The notes under the pieces were generated by a model. The model did not search any database. It was not told where the DNA came from and saw nothing but the letters and a program-made list of their open reading frames with translations. From positions 2,635,001 to 2,699,000 of the forward strand of contig NZ_JACHLY010000001.1 of NCBI RefSeq assembly GCF_014204715.1: a stretch of 64,000 nucleotides of DNA, given 5' to 3'. The translations under genes and the position numbers were made by a program. The first letter of the stretch is position 1. Each line of letters begins with the position of its first letter. Below, piece by piece: positions 1 through 7,493 of the stretch. The DNA is from Streptomonospora salina (GTDB taxonomy: Bacteria; Actinomycetota; Actinomycetes; Streptosporangiales; Streptosporangiaceae).

Positions 1-1548
1 GTCCACGACGATCAGCTTGAGGTCGTGCTGCTGCTTGAGCCGCCGGCACTTCGCGCGGATCTCCATCATCGACAGGTTCGGTGAGTCGTCGATGAACAGG
101 GGCGCGCTGGCGACTTCGCCCATGCGGCGGGCCAGGCGCGCCCAGTCGTCGTCGGTCATCAGCCCCGACCGCATCGTGTGCAGCGCCACCCGCGCCTCGG
201 CTGAGAGCAGGCGCATGACGATCTCGTTGCGCCCCATCTCCAGGCTGAAGAACACGCTGGTCAGCTGGTTCTTGATGGAGGCCGCCCGCGCGAAGTCCAG
301 TGCGAGCGTGGAGTTGTGCGTGGGGATCCGCGCCCGCGTGGCCAGGTAGAGGCGGTCGGGGTGGTCGACCTGGACGCAGCGCACCGGAACACTGGCCACC
401 CGCCGGGCGGCGATCACGCGGTGCGGAGCGCCGCCGCGCCCGGCGGATCCGTCCACAGGCTGGGGATCGAGCAGGGCCGCGGCGCCCGGAGTGCGGGCGG
501 CCGCCGCTGCACGGCATCCGGATTCCGCGGCGGTGTTCTCCCCCGGACGCCGAGCGGCGATCGCGATGCCCGCAGGCCCGCCGCCGGCGGGCGCGTGCTC
601 CAGCTCGGCGGCGAGTTCACCGGTGGTGGCCAGGCCGTGCACCGGCCCGCCCGACCCTTCCCGCAGCGTGGGCCACTGGTGCCGGGCGTCGGCGACCACC
701 GCGGTGCCGTCGGCGAACTCCAGCTCGTAGCAGGGCCGCCCGCGCATCACCTCGGTCGCCGCGACCACCCGCGTGGGTGTGCCGTCGGCGGCCACGAGCT
801 CGCCTCCCACGGCGACGTCGCCCATGGTGGTCCAGCCGTGCGGGGTGGGCAGCGGGGTGTCCAGCGCCAGCGCCTTGCCCACGGCCGGGCGTGCGGCGAC
901 GATGACCATCTGCCCCGGGTGCAGTCCGTTGGAGAGCTGGTCCAAGTCGGTGAACCCGGTGGGCACACCGGTCATGGAGCCGTCGTGGGCGGAGATCGCC
1001 TCGATCTCGTCCAGAGCCCCCGGCATGATGTCGCTGAGCGGCAGATAGTCCTCGCCGGTGCGCTTCTCGGCGACGCGATGGATCTCGGCTTGGGCGTGGT
1101 CGACCAGGTCGTCGACTTCGCCGTCGCCGGAGTAGCCGATCTGGGCGATGCGTGTGCCGACCTCCACGAGGCGGCGCAGCACCGCGCGGTCGGAGACGAT
1201 GCGCGCGTAGTAGCCGGCGTTGGCCGCGGTGGGGATGGCCTCGGTGAGCGTGTGCAGGTACGGCGCTCCCCCGACCCGGGCGATCTCGCCGCGCTTGGTG
1301 AGCTCGGCGTTGACCGAGATGGCGTCGACCGGCTCGCCGCGCGAGAACAGGTCGACGGTCACGTCGAAGACGGTCTGGTGGGCCGGGCGGTAGAAGTCCG
1401 CGGACCGCACGATCTCGACGACCTGGGTGATGGCCTCCTTGGACAGCAGCATGCCCCCCAGCACGCTCTGCTCGGCCATGATGTCGTGCGGCGGTGTGCG
1501 CTCGAATCCGCTGCCGGTGTTCTCCGGCGGGTGTTCGGCGACGCTCAC
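1..1548 (-). CDS. dnaB: replicative DNA helicase DnaB, 5' part, intein-containing
   Basis: Hexameric replicative helicase that unwinds DNA at the fork. The GTG start at 1548 is preceded by an AGGGGGAA ribosome binding site. The 225-residue N-extein carries the DnaB N-terminal domain (HDIMAEQSVLGGMLLS) and the start of the RecA-like domain (GFTDLDQLSNGLHPGQ, ARPAVGK). Walker A is split: GK is followed by a 187-residue intein, after which STLALDFARAASIK resumes the P-loop, then FFSLEM and the Walker B start LKLIVVD at the window edge. The C-terminus lies outside the window. The frame is open throughout, so this is an intein and not a disruption. It is transcribed divergently from the MATE gene, and the intergenic region holds DnaA-box-like sequences. 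Identity is secure from motifs. Confidence 0.96.
   Translation of the reverse strand, partial: MSVAEHPPENTGSGFERTPPHDIMAEQSVLGGMLLSKEAITQVVEIVRSADFYRPAHQTVFDVTVDLFSRGEPVDAISVNAELTKRGEIARVGGAPYLHTLTEAIPTAANAGYYARIVSDRAVLRRLVEVGTRIAQIGYSGDGEVDDLVDHAQAEIHRVAEKRTGEDYLPLSDIMPGALDEIEAISAHDGSMTGVPTGFTDLDQLSNGLHPGQMVIVAARPAVGKALALDTPLPTPHGWTTMGDVAVGGELVAADGTPTRVVAATEVMRGRPCYELEFADGTAVVADARHQWPTLREGSGGPVHGLATTGELAAELEHAPAGGGPAGIAIAARRPGENTAAESGCRAAAAARTPGAAALLDPQPVDGSAGRGGAPHRVIAARRVASVPVRCVQVDHPDRLYLATRARIPTHNSTLALDFARAASIKNQLTSVFFSLEMGRNEIVMRLLSAEARVALHTMRSGLMTDDDWARLARRMGEVASAPLFIDDSPNLSMMEIRAKCRRLKQQHDLKLIVVD
313..873 (-). other. DnaB mini-intein, class 3 (W-C-T) type
   Basis: In-frame insertion of 187 residues between Lys and Ser of the DnaB Walker A motif. 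It begins ALALDTPLPTP and ends IPTHN, followed by Ser +1. Position 1 is Ala, not the usual Cys/Ser nucleophile. The three class 3 residues are visible: Trp67 in block B (ARHQW), Cys166 in block F (PVRCVQVD) and Thr185 before the terminal His186-Asn187. By analogy with characterised class 3 inteins, Cys166 would attack first to form a branched intermediate. Between blocks B and F lies about 95 residues of Ala/Gly/Arg-rich sequence with no recognisable LAGLIDADG motif, so the homing endonuclease seems lost. Splicing competence is inferred. Confidence 0.92.
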
Positions 1549-1635
1549 GTGGATTCCCCCTGCTTCACGATCGGCATGCCGTGCATGCCCGAGCTTGGAT
1601 TCTCGCGACTGCGGGACCCGTAGCGCAAAGCAGCT

Positions 1636-1838
1636 TGTGGACGCAGCTGGGGAGATCCTGTGGACGAGTGGGGACATCCTGCGGATAGCTTGTGCACAGA
1701 GCTTGTGGATAACTCTGCACGTGTATGTCGATATCCCCTATGGCCAGCGGATACTCTGTGCACCGGCTGTGCGCGAAAGAAATTTCTGCCGCCCCTGTCC
1801 ACAAGTTATCCACAAGCTCCCCCGGCAGTGGTGGACAA
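1636..1838. promoter_or_regulatory. DnaA-box-like cluster upstream of dnaB
   Basis: The 336-bp gap between dnaB and the MATE gene contains several 9-mers matching DnaA boxes. TGTGGATAA (1704-1712) and TTATCCACA (1806-1814) are perfect consensus boxes in opposite orientations. Near matches are TGTGGACGC (1636), TGTGGACGA (1659), CTGTCCACA (1795-1803) and GGTGGACAA (1830). The dnaB promoter must also lie here. The density resembles an oriC lobe although the origin is about 33 kb away, so the site may regulate dnaB or titrate DnaA. Function is inferred. Confidence 0.6.
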
Positions 1839-1884
1839 CCCCCGCACACCCAGTCGAACACCTGTCCGCTAAGGTCGCAACGAC

Positions 1885-3237
1885 ATGTCCGCTCTCCTCT
1901 CCGCGCCGCCCTTCCGCCACCCCCACGACCGCGAGATCTTCCGGCTGGCCGTGCCCACCTTCTTCGCCCTGGTGTCCGAGCCGCTGTTCCTGCTCAGCGA
2001 CACCGCCATCGTGGGCACCCTGGGAACGGCACCGCTGGGCGGCCTGGGTGTGGCCGGACAGATCCTGATGACACTGGCCAACCTGTGCATCTTCTTGGCC
2101 TACGGCACCACCTCGGCCGTGGCCCGCCGCTTCGGCGCCGGAGAGGCCGCCTCCGGACTCCGCAGCGGCATCGACGGGCTGTGGCTGGCGCTGATCATCG
2201 GCGCGGCCGTCCTGGCACTGGGGTACCCGGCCGCGCCGTGGCTGATCGAAGCCCTGGGAGCCTCGCCCGAGGTCGCCCCGCACGCCCTGACCTACCTGCG
2301 CATCAGCCTGCTCAGCGCACCCGGCCTGCTGATCGTCATGGCCGGCACCGGCGTCCTGCGCGGACTCCAGGACGCGACGACCCCGCTGGTCGTGGCGGTA
2401 GGGGCCAACCTGGCCAACATCGGGCTGGCGGCGCTGCTCGTGCTGGTCCTGGAACAGGGGATCGCCGGATCCGCATGGGCCACGGTCGTCGCCCAGAGCG
2501 CCGGCGCCGCCGTCTACGTCGCCGTGGTGCTGCGCGCCGCCCGCCGGCACGGAGTCTCCCCCGCTCCCAGTGCCGAAGGCCTGCGCTCGGCCCTCGGCGC
2601 CGGGGCGGCACTGTTCGTGCGCACCGTCTCGCTGCGCGCCGTACTGCTCGTATGCACCGCGGTCGCCGCCCGCCTCGGCGACCCCGAGATCGCCGCGCAC
2701 CAGGTCGCCACGCAGATCTGGTCGCTGCTGGTCTTCGCGATGGACGCCATCGCGATCGCCGGCCAGGCCATCATCGGCCGCTACCTGGGCGCCTCCGACA
2801 CCTCCGGTGCCCGCGCCGCGACCCGCCGCATGCTCGAATGGGGCGTTCTCTCCGGCCTGCTGTTCACGGTCGCGGTGTTCGCGGTGCGGCCGTGGGCGCC
2901 GCTGCTGTTCACCGACGACCCGCAGGTGCACCGCCTGCTGTTGGCCACGCTCGTCGTCGTGGCTCTCATGCAGCCGCTGAGCGGCGTCGTCATGGTGCTC
3001 GACGGGATCCTGATGGGCGCCGGCGACCAGCGCTACCTGGCGTGGGCGAGTTTCTGGACCATGCTGGTGTTCCTGCCCTGCGCCGCCGCGGTGCAGTACG
3101 GCTTCTCCGCGGAGTCCGATCCCGGCCTGGTGGCCCTGTGGTGCGCCTTCGCCGTATGGATGGCCGCCCGCGGAGCGACCCTGGGGCTGCGGGCCCGCGG
3201 GGACGCCTGGCTGGTGGTCGGCGCGGCACGGCCCTGA
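1885..3237 (+). CDS. MATE family efflux transporter (DinF-like)
   Basis: Predicted Na+ or H+ coupled multidrug exporter of the inner membrane, 450 residues, typical for the family. About 12 hydrophobic segments form two MatE halves: the first opens with EIFRLAVPTFFALVSEPLF and continues with LLSDTAIVGTLG, and the second contains the family-typical AAHQVATQIWSLLVFAMDAI followed by AGQAIIGRYLGA. The ATG at 1885 is 14 bp after a TAAGG-like stretch; no strong ribosome binding site is seen. It stands alone, divergent from dnaB and convergent with the downstream amidase. From memory a DinF-like gene next to dnaB is conserved in actinomycetes. The substrate cannot be told from sequence. Confidence 0.88.
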   Translation: MSALLSAPPFRHPHDREIFRLAVPTFFALVSEPLFLLSDTAIVGTLGTAPLGGLGVAGQILMTLANLCIFLAYGTTSAVARRFGAGEAASGLRSGIDGLWLALIIGAAVLALGYPAAPWLIEALGASPEVAPHALTYLRISLLSAPGLLIVMAGTGVLRGLQDATTPLVVAVGANLANIGLAALLVLVLEQGIAGSAWATVVAQSAGAAVYVAVVLRAARRHGVSPAPSAEGLRSALGAGAALFVRTVSLRAVLLVCTAVAARLGDPEIAAHQVATQIWSLLVFAMDAIAIAGQAIIGRYLGASDTSGARAATRRMLEWGVLSGLLFTVAVFAVRPWAPLLFTDDPQVHRLLLATLVVVALMQPLSGVVMVLDGILMGAGDQRYLAWASFWTMLVFLPCAAAVQYGFSAESDPGLVALWCAFAVWMAARGATLGLRARGDAWLVVGAARP

Positions 3238-3293
3238 CCGCCGCAGGCGGACCCGCAGGCCCCGCAGGGCCGCCGCGGCCCTGAGTGCCCTGC

Positions 3294-4115
3294 TCAGACG
3301 TCCTCAGACCCGATCGCGGGGCCGTGGTAGAACGGTGCCCGACGCTCGGAGTCGGGCACCTCGGGATAGGTGGGCAGGTGCTCGTCCGGTACATCCGAAT
3401 CGTCGCGCAGTACGAGCCGCGCATGCAGGGTGCGCAGGCGCGAGCGGACGTCGGTGCGCAGCCCCGGCAGCATGCCGTAGAGCTTGTCGCCAGGGCAGTT
3501 GGTGGCGTTGAAGTCGCGGTGGCCCACGATGGCCGTCGCCGGGTCGAGCCCGTAGCCCAGGCACAACCACGCGCAGGTCTCGATGAGCGCGGTCATCAGC
3601 TCCCGCGGCGGCGTCTGGGACATGTAGGAGCCCTCGTTCTCGATGCCGATCGTGTGGGAGTTGTGGTTGGCCGTGTGGGCACCGACCACGTGGTTCTCGT
3701 CGCCGATCGCCTGCAGCGACCGGTTGCGGCCCTCCATGACGTGGCCACCACGGCTGATCGTGAGCTGCTGCCCGGTGTCATCCCAGCCGTTGCTGTCCAT
3801 GTGGTAGTTCTGAATCGACCGCGACAGCCGGAACGCGTGGTCCCGGGAACGGTTGGAGCTGTTGCCCGTGGCCGTGTGGTGCACGACGATCCGGTCGGGC
3901 GGGGTCGAACGCACCGCGGCCCAGTCTTCGGGCTTGCGCGCGTTCCAATCGCCGCGGTTGTAGATCCGCGGCCGGGCGTCCGCCGCGGCCCGGTCGGGCG
4001 CGGCCAGGTCGATGGCACCGCCCAGCAGCACTCCCCCGGCGGCGACGGCCGCGGTGTGCAGGACACTGCGCCGCGCGACGCCGTCCCCGGTTCTCTCGCC
4101 GTCCCGACTGGACAT
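3294..4115 (-). CDS. Tat-exported N-acetylmuramoyl-L-alanine amidase (PGRP/Amidase_2 fold)
   Basis: Predicted zinc amidase cleaving the MurNAc-L-Ala bond of peptidoglycan outside the membrane; 273 residues. Residues about 14-40 form a twin-arginine signal (ARRSVLHTAAVAAGG) ending near AAADA. The mature part has the peptidoglycan-recognition fold: RIVVHHTAT gives the first zinc His, VGAHTANHNSHTIGIENEG is the central strand, and IVGHRDFNATNCPGD supplies the second His and the Cys ligand. No cell-wall-binding repeats are present. An AT-rich, promoter-like stretch lies upstream at about 4158-4200, and a terminator separates it from the ribosomal-protein operon, so it is probably its own unit. 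Confidence 0.9.
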   Translation of the reverse strand: MSSRDGERTGDGVARRSVLHTAAVAAGGVLLGGAIDLAAPDRAAADARPRIYNRGDWNARKPEDWAAVRSTPPDRIVVHHTATGNSSNRSRDHAFRLSRSIQNYHMDSNGWDDTGQQLTISRGGHVMEGRNRSLQAIGDENHVVGAHTANHNSHTIGIENEGSYMSQTPPRELMTALIETCAWLCLGYGLDPATAIVGHRDFNATNCPGDKLYGMLPGLRTDVRSRLRTLHARLVLRDDSDVPDEHLPTYPEVPDSERRAPFYHGPAIGSEDV

Positions 4116-4238
4116 ACAGCCTCACCCCTCCCGTGGAGACTCGGACCCACAGGACAAGATAAGTCACGGTTTGTCGTTATAGCGTTACAACGAGTAGGCG
4201 TGTCGTGTGCACGCCCCGTACCGGCCGGACACGAAAAA

Positions 4239-4268
4239 GGCCCCGGCTCCCCGCAGGGAGCCGGGGCC
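4239..4268 (-). terminator. intrinsic terminator after rplI
   Basis: Perfect 13-bp inverted repeat GGCCCCGGCTCCC / GGGAGCCGGGGCC with a 4-nt loop, flanked by AAAAA on the left and GAAAAAG on the right. In the minus direction the stem is followed by a T run, as expected for a Rho-independent terminator closing the rpsF-ssb-rpsR-rplI operon 22 bp after rplI. Confidence 0.9.
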
Positions 4269-4289
4269 GAAAAAGCCCGAGGCCTCCGG

Positions 4290-4736
4290 TCAGACGCCGA
4301 TGACCTGGACCGCGATGGTGGCGCTGACCTCAGGGTGCAGACGGATCTGCACCTTGTGGTCGCCCACCGACTTGATCGGATTGCGGATCTCGATCCGGCG
4401 CTTGTCGACCTCCGGGCCGCCGGCCGCCTTCACGGCCTCGGCGACGTCGTTGGCGGTGACCGAGCCGAACAGCCGGCCGCCGTCGCCGGCGCGCTGGTTC
4501 AGCTTCACGCGCATCGAGTTCAGACGCTCCGCGATCTGCTGGGCGTCCTCCAGGCTGCGGATCTCCCGGGCCTGGCGGGCGCGGCGGATCGAGTCGATCT
4601 GCTTCTGCCCGCCGCGGGTCCACCGAATGGCGAAACCGCGGGGCAGCAGGTAGTTGCGGCCGTAACCGTCCTTCACCTCGGCGACGTCGCCCGGGGCGCC
4701 GAGGCCGGTGACCTCTTGGGTCAGAATCAGCTTCAC
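4290..4736 (-). CDS. rplI: 50S ribosomal protein L9
   Basis: Structural protein of the large ribosomal subunit at the base of the L1 stalk; 148 residues, normal length. The N-terminal RNA-binding domain begins [21 protein letters not shown], followed by the L9 signature [13 protein letters not shown]; a long connecting helix leads to the C-terminal domain ending [10 protein letters not shown]. The start is GTG with GGGAGG about 8 bp upstream. It is the last gene of the rpsF-ssb-rpsR-rplI cluster and is followed by a strong terminator. Confidence 0.97.
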   Translation of the reverse strand: MKLILTQEVTGLGAPGDVAEVKDGYGRNYLLPRGFAIRWTRGGQKQIDSIRRARQAREIRSLEDAQQIAERLNSMRVKLNQRAGDGGRLFGSVTANDVAEAVKAAGGPEVDKRRIEIRNPIKSVGDHKVQIRLHPEVSATIAVQVIGV

Positions 4737-4761
4737 GACAAAACCTCCCTCGGATTCCCCG

Positions 4762-4998
4762 TTAGCGAGCGGTGCTGGTGTAGGGCAGCAGCGCCATCTC
4801 GCGGGCGTTCTTGATCGCAGTAGCGACGTCGCGCTGGTGCTGCGTGCAGTTGCCGGTCACCCGACGGGCACGGATCTTGCCCCGGTCGGAGATGAACTTG
4901 CGCAGCAGAGTGGTGTCTTTGTAGTCGATGTAGGTCAGCTTTTCCTGACAGAACAGGCAAACCTTCTTCTTGGGCTTGCGCGCTGCCGGCTTCGCCAT
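4762..4998 (-). CDS. rpsR: 30S ribosomal protein S18
   Basis: Small-subunit protein that contacts S6 and 16S rRNA; 78 residues from the chosen ATG ([12 protein letters not shown]). This start is preceded by AAAGGAGC at good spacing. An in-frame ATG six codons upstream would place that ribosome binding site inside the gene and is disfavoured. VCLFCQEK plus the later GNCTQHQ show a CxxC...C pattern, that is the zinc-ribbon (C+) form of S18. The conserved core [14 protein letters not shown] and ALLPYT are intact. The neighbours ssb and rplI are the usual ones. Confidence 0.96.
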   Translation of the reverse strand: MAKPAARKPKKKVCLFCQEKLTYIDYKDTTLLRKFISDRGKIRARRVTGNCTQHQRDVATAIKNAREMALLPYTSTAR

Positions 4999-5106
4999 CG
5001 TGGTGCTCCTTTGCAAGAGCCCCGGATACTCCGGGGATGGTCAATCGGACAGGTGTGCGGACGTCCGCGGCCCGGAGCCGCTGCGCCCGCGTATTCGATC
5101 CGCGGC

Positions 5107-5652
5107 CTAGAACGGGGGCTCGTCGGAGAATCCGCCCCCGCCGCCGGTGGACCAGGGGTCCTCGGCCGGAGGGCCGGAGCGGCCGCCCTGGGAGCCGCCG
5201 AAGCCGCCCCCCTGGTTGCCGTAGCCTCCGCCGCCCTGCTGGCCGCCGCCACCGCCGCCGCCGAAACCGCCGCCTTGGCCGCCTTGGCGCTGCACCTTGG
5301 TCACCTTCGCGGTGGCGCTGCGCAGCGCAGGTCCGACCTCGTCGACGTCGATCTCGTAAACGGTCCGCTTCTCGCCCTCCTTCGTCTCGAAGGAGCGCTG
5401 CTTGAGCCTGCCCTGCACGATGACGCGCATGCCGCGCTGCAGGGTTTCGGCGACGTTCTCCGCGTACTGCCGCCAAACGGAGCAGGTGAGGAACATCGAC
5501 TCACCGTCGCGCCATTCGCCGGCCTGCCGGTCGAAGATGCGCGGTGTCGATGCGACGCGGAAATTGGCGACCGCGGCACCGCTGGGAGTGAATCGCAGCT
5601 CCGGGTCGTCGACGAGGTTGCCGACGAGCGTGATCTGGGTTTCGCCTGCCAT
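5107..5652 (-). CDS. ssb: single-stranded DNA-binding protein
   Basis: Binds single-stranded DNA at forks and recruits partners through its C-terminal tip; 181 residues. Residues 1 to about 110 form the OB fold ([65 protein letters not shown]). A Gly/Gln-rich linker of about 50 residues follows, then the acidic partner-docking tip DEPPF. The length and linker match the main actinobacterial SSB-A. It lies between rpsF and rpsR in the classic S6-SSB-S18 order. Confidence 0.97.
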   Translation of the reverse strand: MAGETQITLVGNLVDDPELRFTPSGAAVANFRVASTPRIFDRQAGEWRDGESMFLTCSVWRQYAENVAETLQRGMRVIVQGRLKQRSFETKEGEKRTVYEIDVDEVGPALRSATAKVTKVQRQGGQGGGFGGGGGGGQQGGGGYGNQGGGFGGSQGGRSGPPAEDPWSTGGGGGFSDEPPF

Positions 5653-5756
5653 GGATCGGCTCCGGTTGGTGTAGACGGATCAGCGAGCGGAGAACGCCGG
5701 GCGGTAGGCGCCGACGGCCGCGAGGGGCGGCCGTGTATCGGATTCCCCCGTCGCGC

Positions 5757-6047
5757 TCAGTGCGCGGCGGGCCGCAGGACCTTGGTGCGCAGGACGGACT
5801 CGGTGAGTCCGAGCTGGCGGTCGAGCTCCTTGACGGTCTTGGGCTCGGCCGTCAAGTCGACCACCGCGTAGATGCCGTCGGAGTTCTTGGCGATGTCGTA
5901 GGAAAGACGGCGCTTCCCCCAGACGTCGACCTTCTCGACGGTGCCGCCGTCGTTGCGGACGACTCCCAGGAACTGCTCAAGCGACGGGGACACCGTGCGC
6001 TCGTCGAGGCTGGGGTCGAGGATGACCATAACTTCGTAACGACGCAT
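5757..6047 (-). CDS. rpsF: 30S ribosomal protein S6
   Basis: Small-subunit protein that pairs with S18; 96 residues from [18 protein letters not shown]. The chosen ATG at 6047 follows GAGGAGG at about 12 bp; a longer in-frame start 26 codons upstream adds a tail not found in the family and is rejected. The ferredoxin-like core with [18 protein letters not shown] and [11 protein letters not shown] is intact. It is the first gene of the S6-SSB-S18-L9 cluster; a 90-bp gap separates it from the upstream glycosyltransferase gene, so transcription may continue from there or start in that gap. Confidence 0.96.
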   Translation of the reverse strand: MRRYEVMVILDPSLDERTVSPSLEQFLGVVRNDGGTVEKVDVWGKRRLSYDIAKNSDGIYAVVDLTAEPKTVKELDRQLGLTESVLRTKVLRPAAH

Positions 6048-6137
6048 GAGCGTTCGTACCTCCTCTGGACTGTTGCGGCCATGGTCTCTCCATGGCAGGA
6101 GGGCATTGAGCCAGACGGGAGCCAAGGTTACCAGCCG

Positions 6138-7493
6138 TCACGGCCGTCGACGGCCCGTCCGCAAGCAGTCGGCGACCGTCAGCGCGCACAGCGCCGCGAC
6201 CGCTCCCAAGCGCCCGAGCAGCACCGGAGCGTACCCCTCGAACGGCAGGCCCTGCGGCGCCCCGGCCACGGCCGGATCGCCCTGCTGCGACACGTGCAGC
6301 AGGTGCTGCCAGATCCCGAAGAAGTAGCAGACCTCGGCCGCCTGCCACAGGACGAACAGGGCCGCGGCCGCACCCGGGCGGATCGTACGCGGCCAGGCCA
6401 GGGCGGCCAGCGGGATCAGCCACAGCGCGAACTGCGGCGACCACACCTTGTTGGTCATCAGGAAAGCCGCCACCACCAGGAACACCAACTGCTCCAGCGG
6501 GGGGCGCCGCCTCGACAGCAGGCCCAGCAGTGCGACCCCGGCGCAGGCGAGCACCAGAGTGCCCGTTCCCGTCGCGTTGACCAGGTCCAGATCGCCGGAG
6601 TCGAACAGGCCGTAGCCGCCCAGGGCGTAGTAGACCGAGCCCCAGTCGGTGCCGCGCTCCTGGCTGAAGCGGAAGAAGGTCGCCCAGTTGTGCGGCGCCG
6701 CGAGGTAGACCGGAAGGTTCACCACCGCCCAGGTCGCGACCGCGCCGGCGAGGACCCGCAGGAAGTCGGCGGCCGGCGGTCCGCCTTCCTTGCGCCACAG
6801 TTCGCGGACCGCGAGCACCAGCAGCGGCCCGAACACCAGGAACGGGTAGAACTTCGCGGCCGTCGCCAGCCCGATCAACGCACCGGCCGCCCACATCCGG
6901 CCTCGGGCGTAGCAGACCAGCCCGCTGACCAGCAGCGCGACGGCCAGCAGGTCCCAGTTGATCAGGCCGGTGAGCACCGCGGCCGGGGCCAGGGCGACGA
7001 AGCCCCCCGCGAGCAGCGCGGCGCGCGGACGGAATCCGCCGTCGCCGTCGAGGCCTCCGCGGCCGGCGATACAGCCGGTGCCCACCACGGCGACCACCAG
7101 GCAAAGGCCCAGCACGGCGGCGGTGAGGTCGAAGTAGGCGAACGCGCGGCCGATCCCGTCGGGAAGCCAGGAGACCGCCCGCGCCGCGGCGAACATCAGC
7201 CCGCCCGTCAGCACCGGGTACTCGGTGGCGACGTCGAGGTAGGGAACCGCGCCGTCACCGAGCCCGTCGCGGTAGTACAGCGGAAAGACGTCGCTATAGC
7301 AGCCGTAGGTGTACTGGCCGCCCTCGATCCACGCGCCGCCGAAGCGGCACTGCCATTTGGCGAGGTAGGCCAGCACCGCGCCCGCAGCGCCCAGGACCGC
7401 CAGCCAGAGTCCGATCCGCCCGTTCACGGAGGACCTATGCCGCGGGCCGGCGGCTTCCTCGCCGCCGGCCCGCGCATCGGGTGTCGCCGCCAT
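6138..7493 (-). CDS. glycosyltransferase family 87-type integral membrane protein
   Basis: A 451-residue polytopic membrane protein resembling DUF2029/GT87 polyprenol-phosphate-mannose-dependent transferases. After a short cytoplasmic start, the first membrane segment (LWLAVLGAAGAVLAYLAKW) leads to a periplasmic loop YSDVFPLYYRDGL, VPYLDVATEYPVLTGG, the acidic region expected near the active site; eight or more further hydrophobic helices follow. The ATG directly abuts the stop codon of the PBP gene, which implies translational coupling. A penicillin-binding protein followed by such a protein upstream of rpsF is, from memory, conserved in actinomycetes. The substrate is unknown; an envelope lipoglycan role is inference. 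Confidence 0.75.
   Translation of the reverse strand: MAATPDARAGGEEAAGPRHRSSVNGRIGLWLAVLGAAGAVLAYLAKWQCRFGGAWIEGGQYTYGCYSDVFPLYYRDGLGDGAVPYLDVATEYPVLTGGLMFAAARAVSWLPDGIGRAFAYFDLTAAVLGLCLVVAVVGTGCIAGRGGLDGDGGFRPRAALLAGGFVALAPAAVLTGLINWDLLAVALLVSGLVCYARGRMWAAGALIGLATAAKFYPFLVFGPLLVLAVRELWRKEGGPPAADFLRVLAGAVATWAVVNLPVYLAAPHNWATFFRFSQERGTDWGSVYYALGGYGLFDSGDLDLVNATGTGTLVLACAGVALLGLLSRRRPPLEQLVFLVVAAFLMTNKVWSPQFALWLIPLAALAWPRTIRPGAAAALFVLWQAAEVCYFFGIWQHLLHVSQQGDPAVAGAPQGLPFEGYAPVLLGRLGAVAALCALTVADCLRTGRRRP

Noticed and set aside
1-1548. Disrupted dnaB pseudogene because of the insertion in Walker A
   Set aside because: The frame is intact through the insert and the insert has intein splice-junction residues, so the gene should be functional after splicing.
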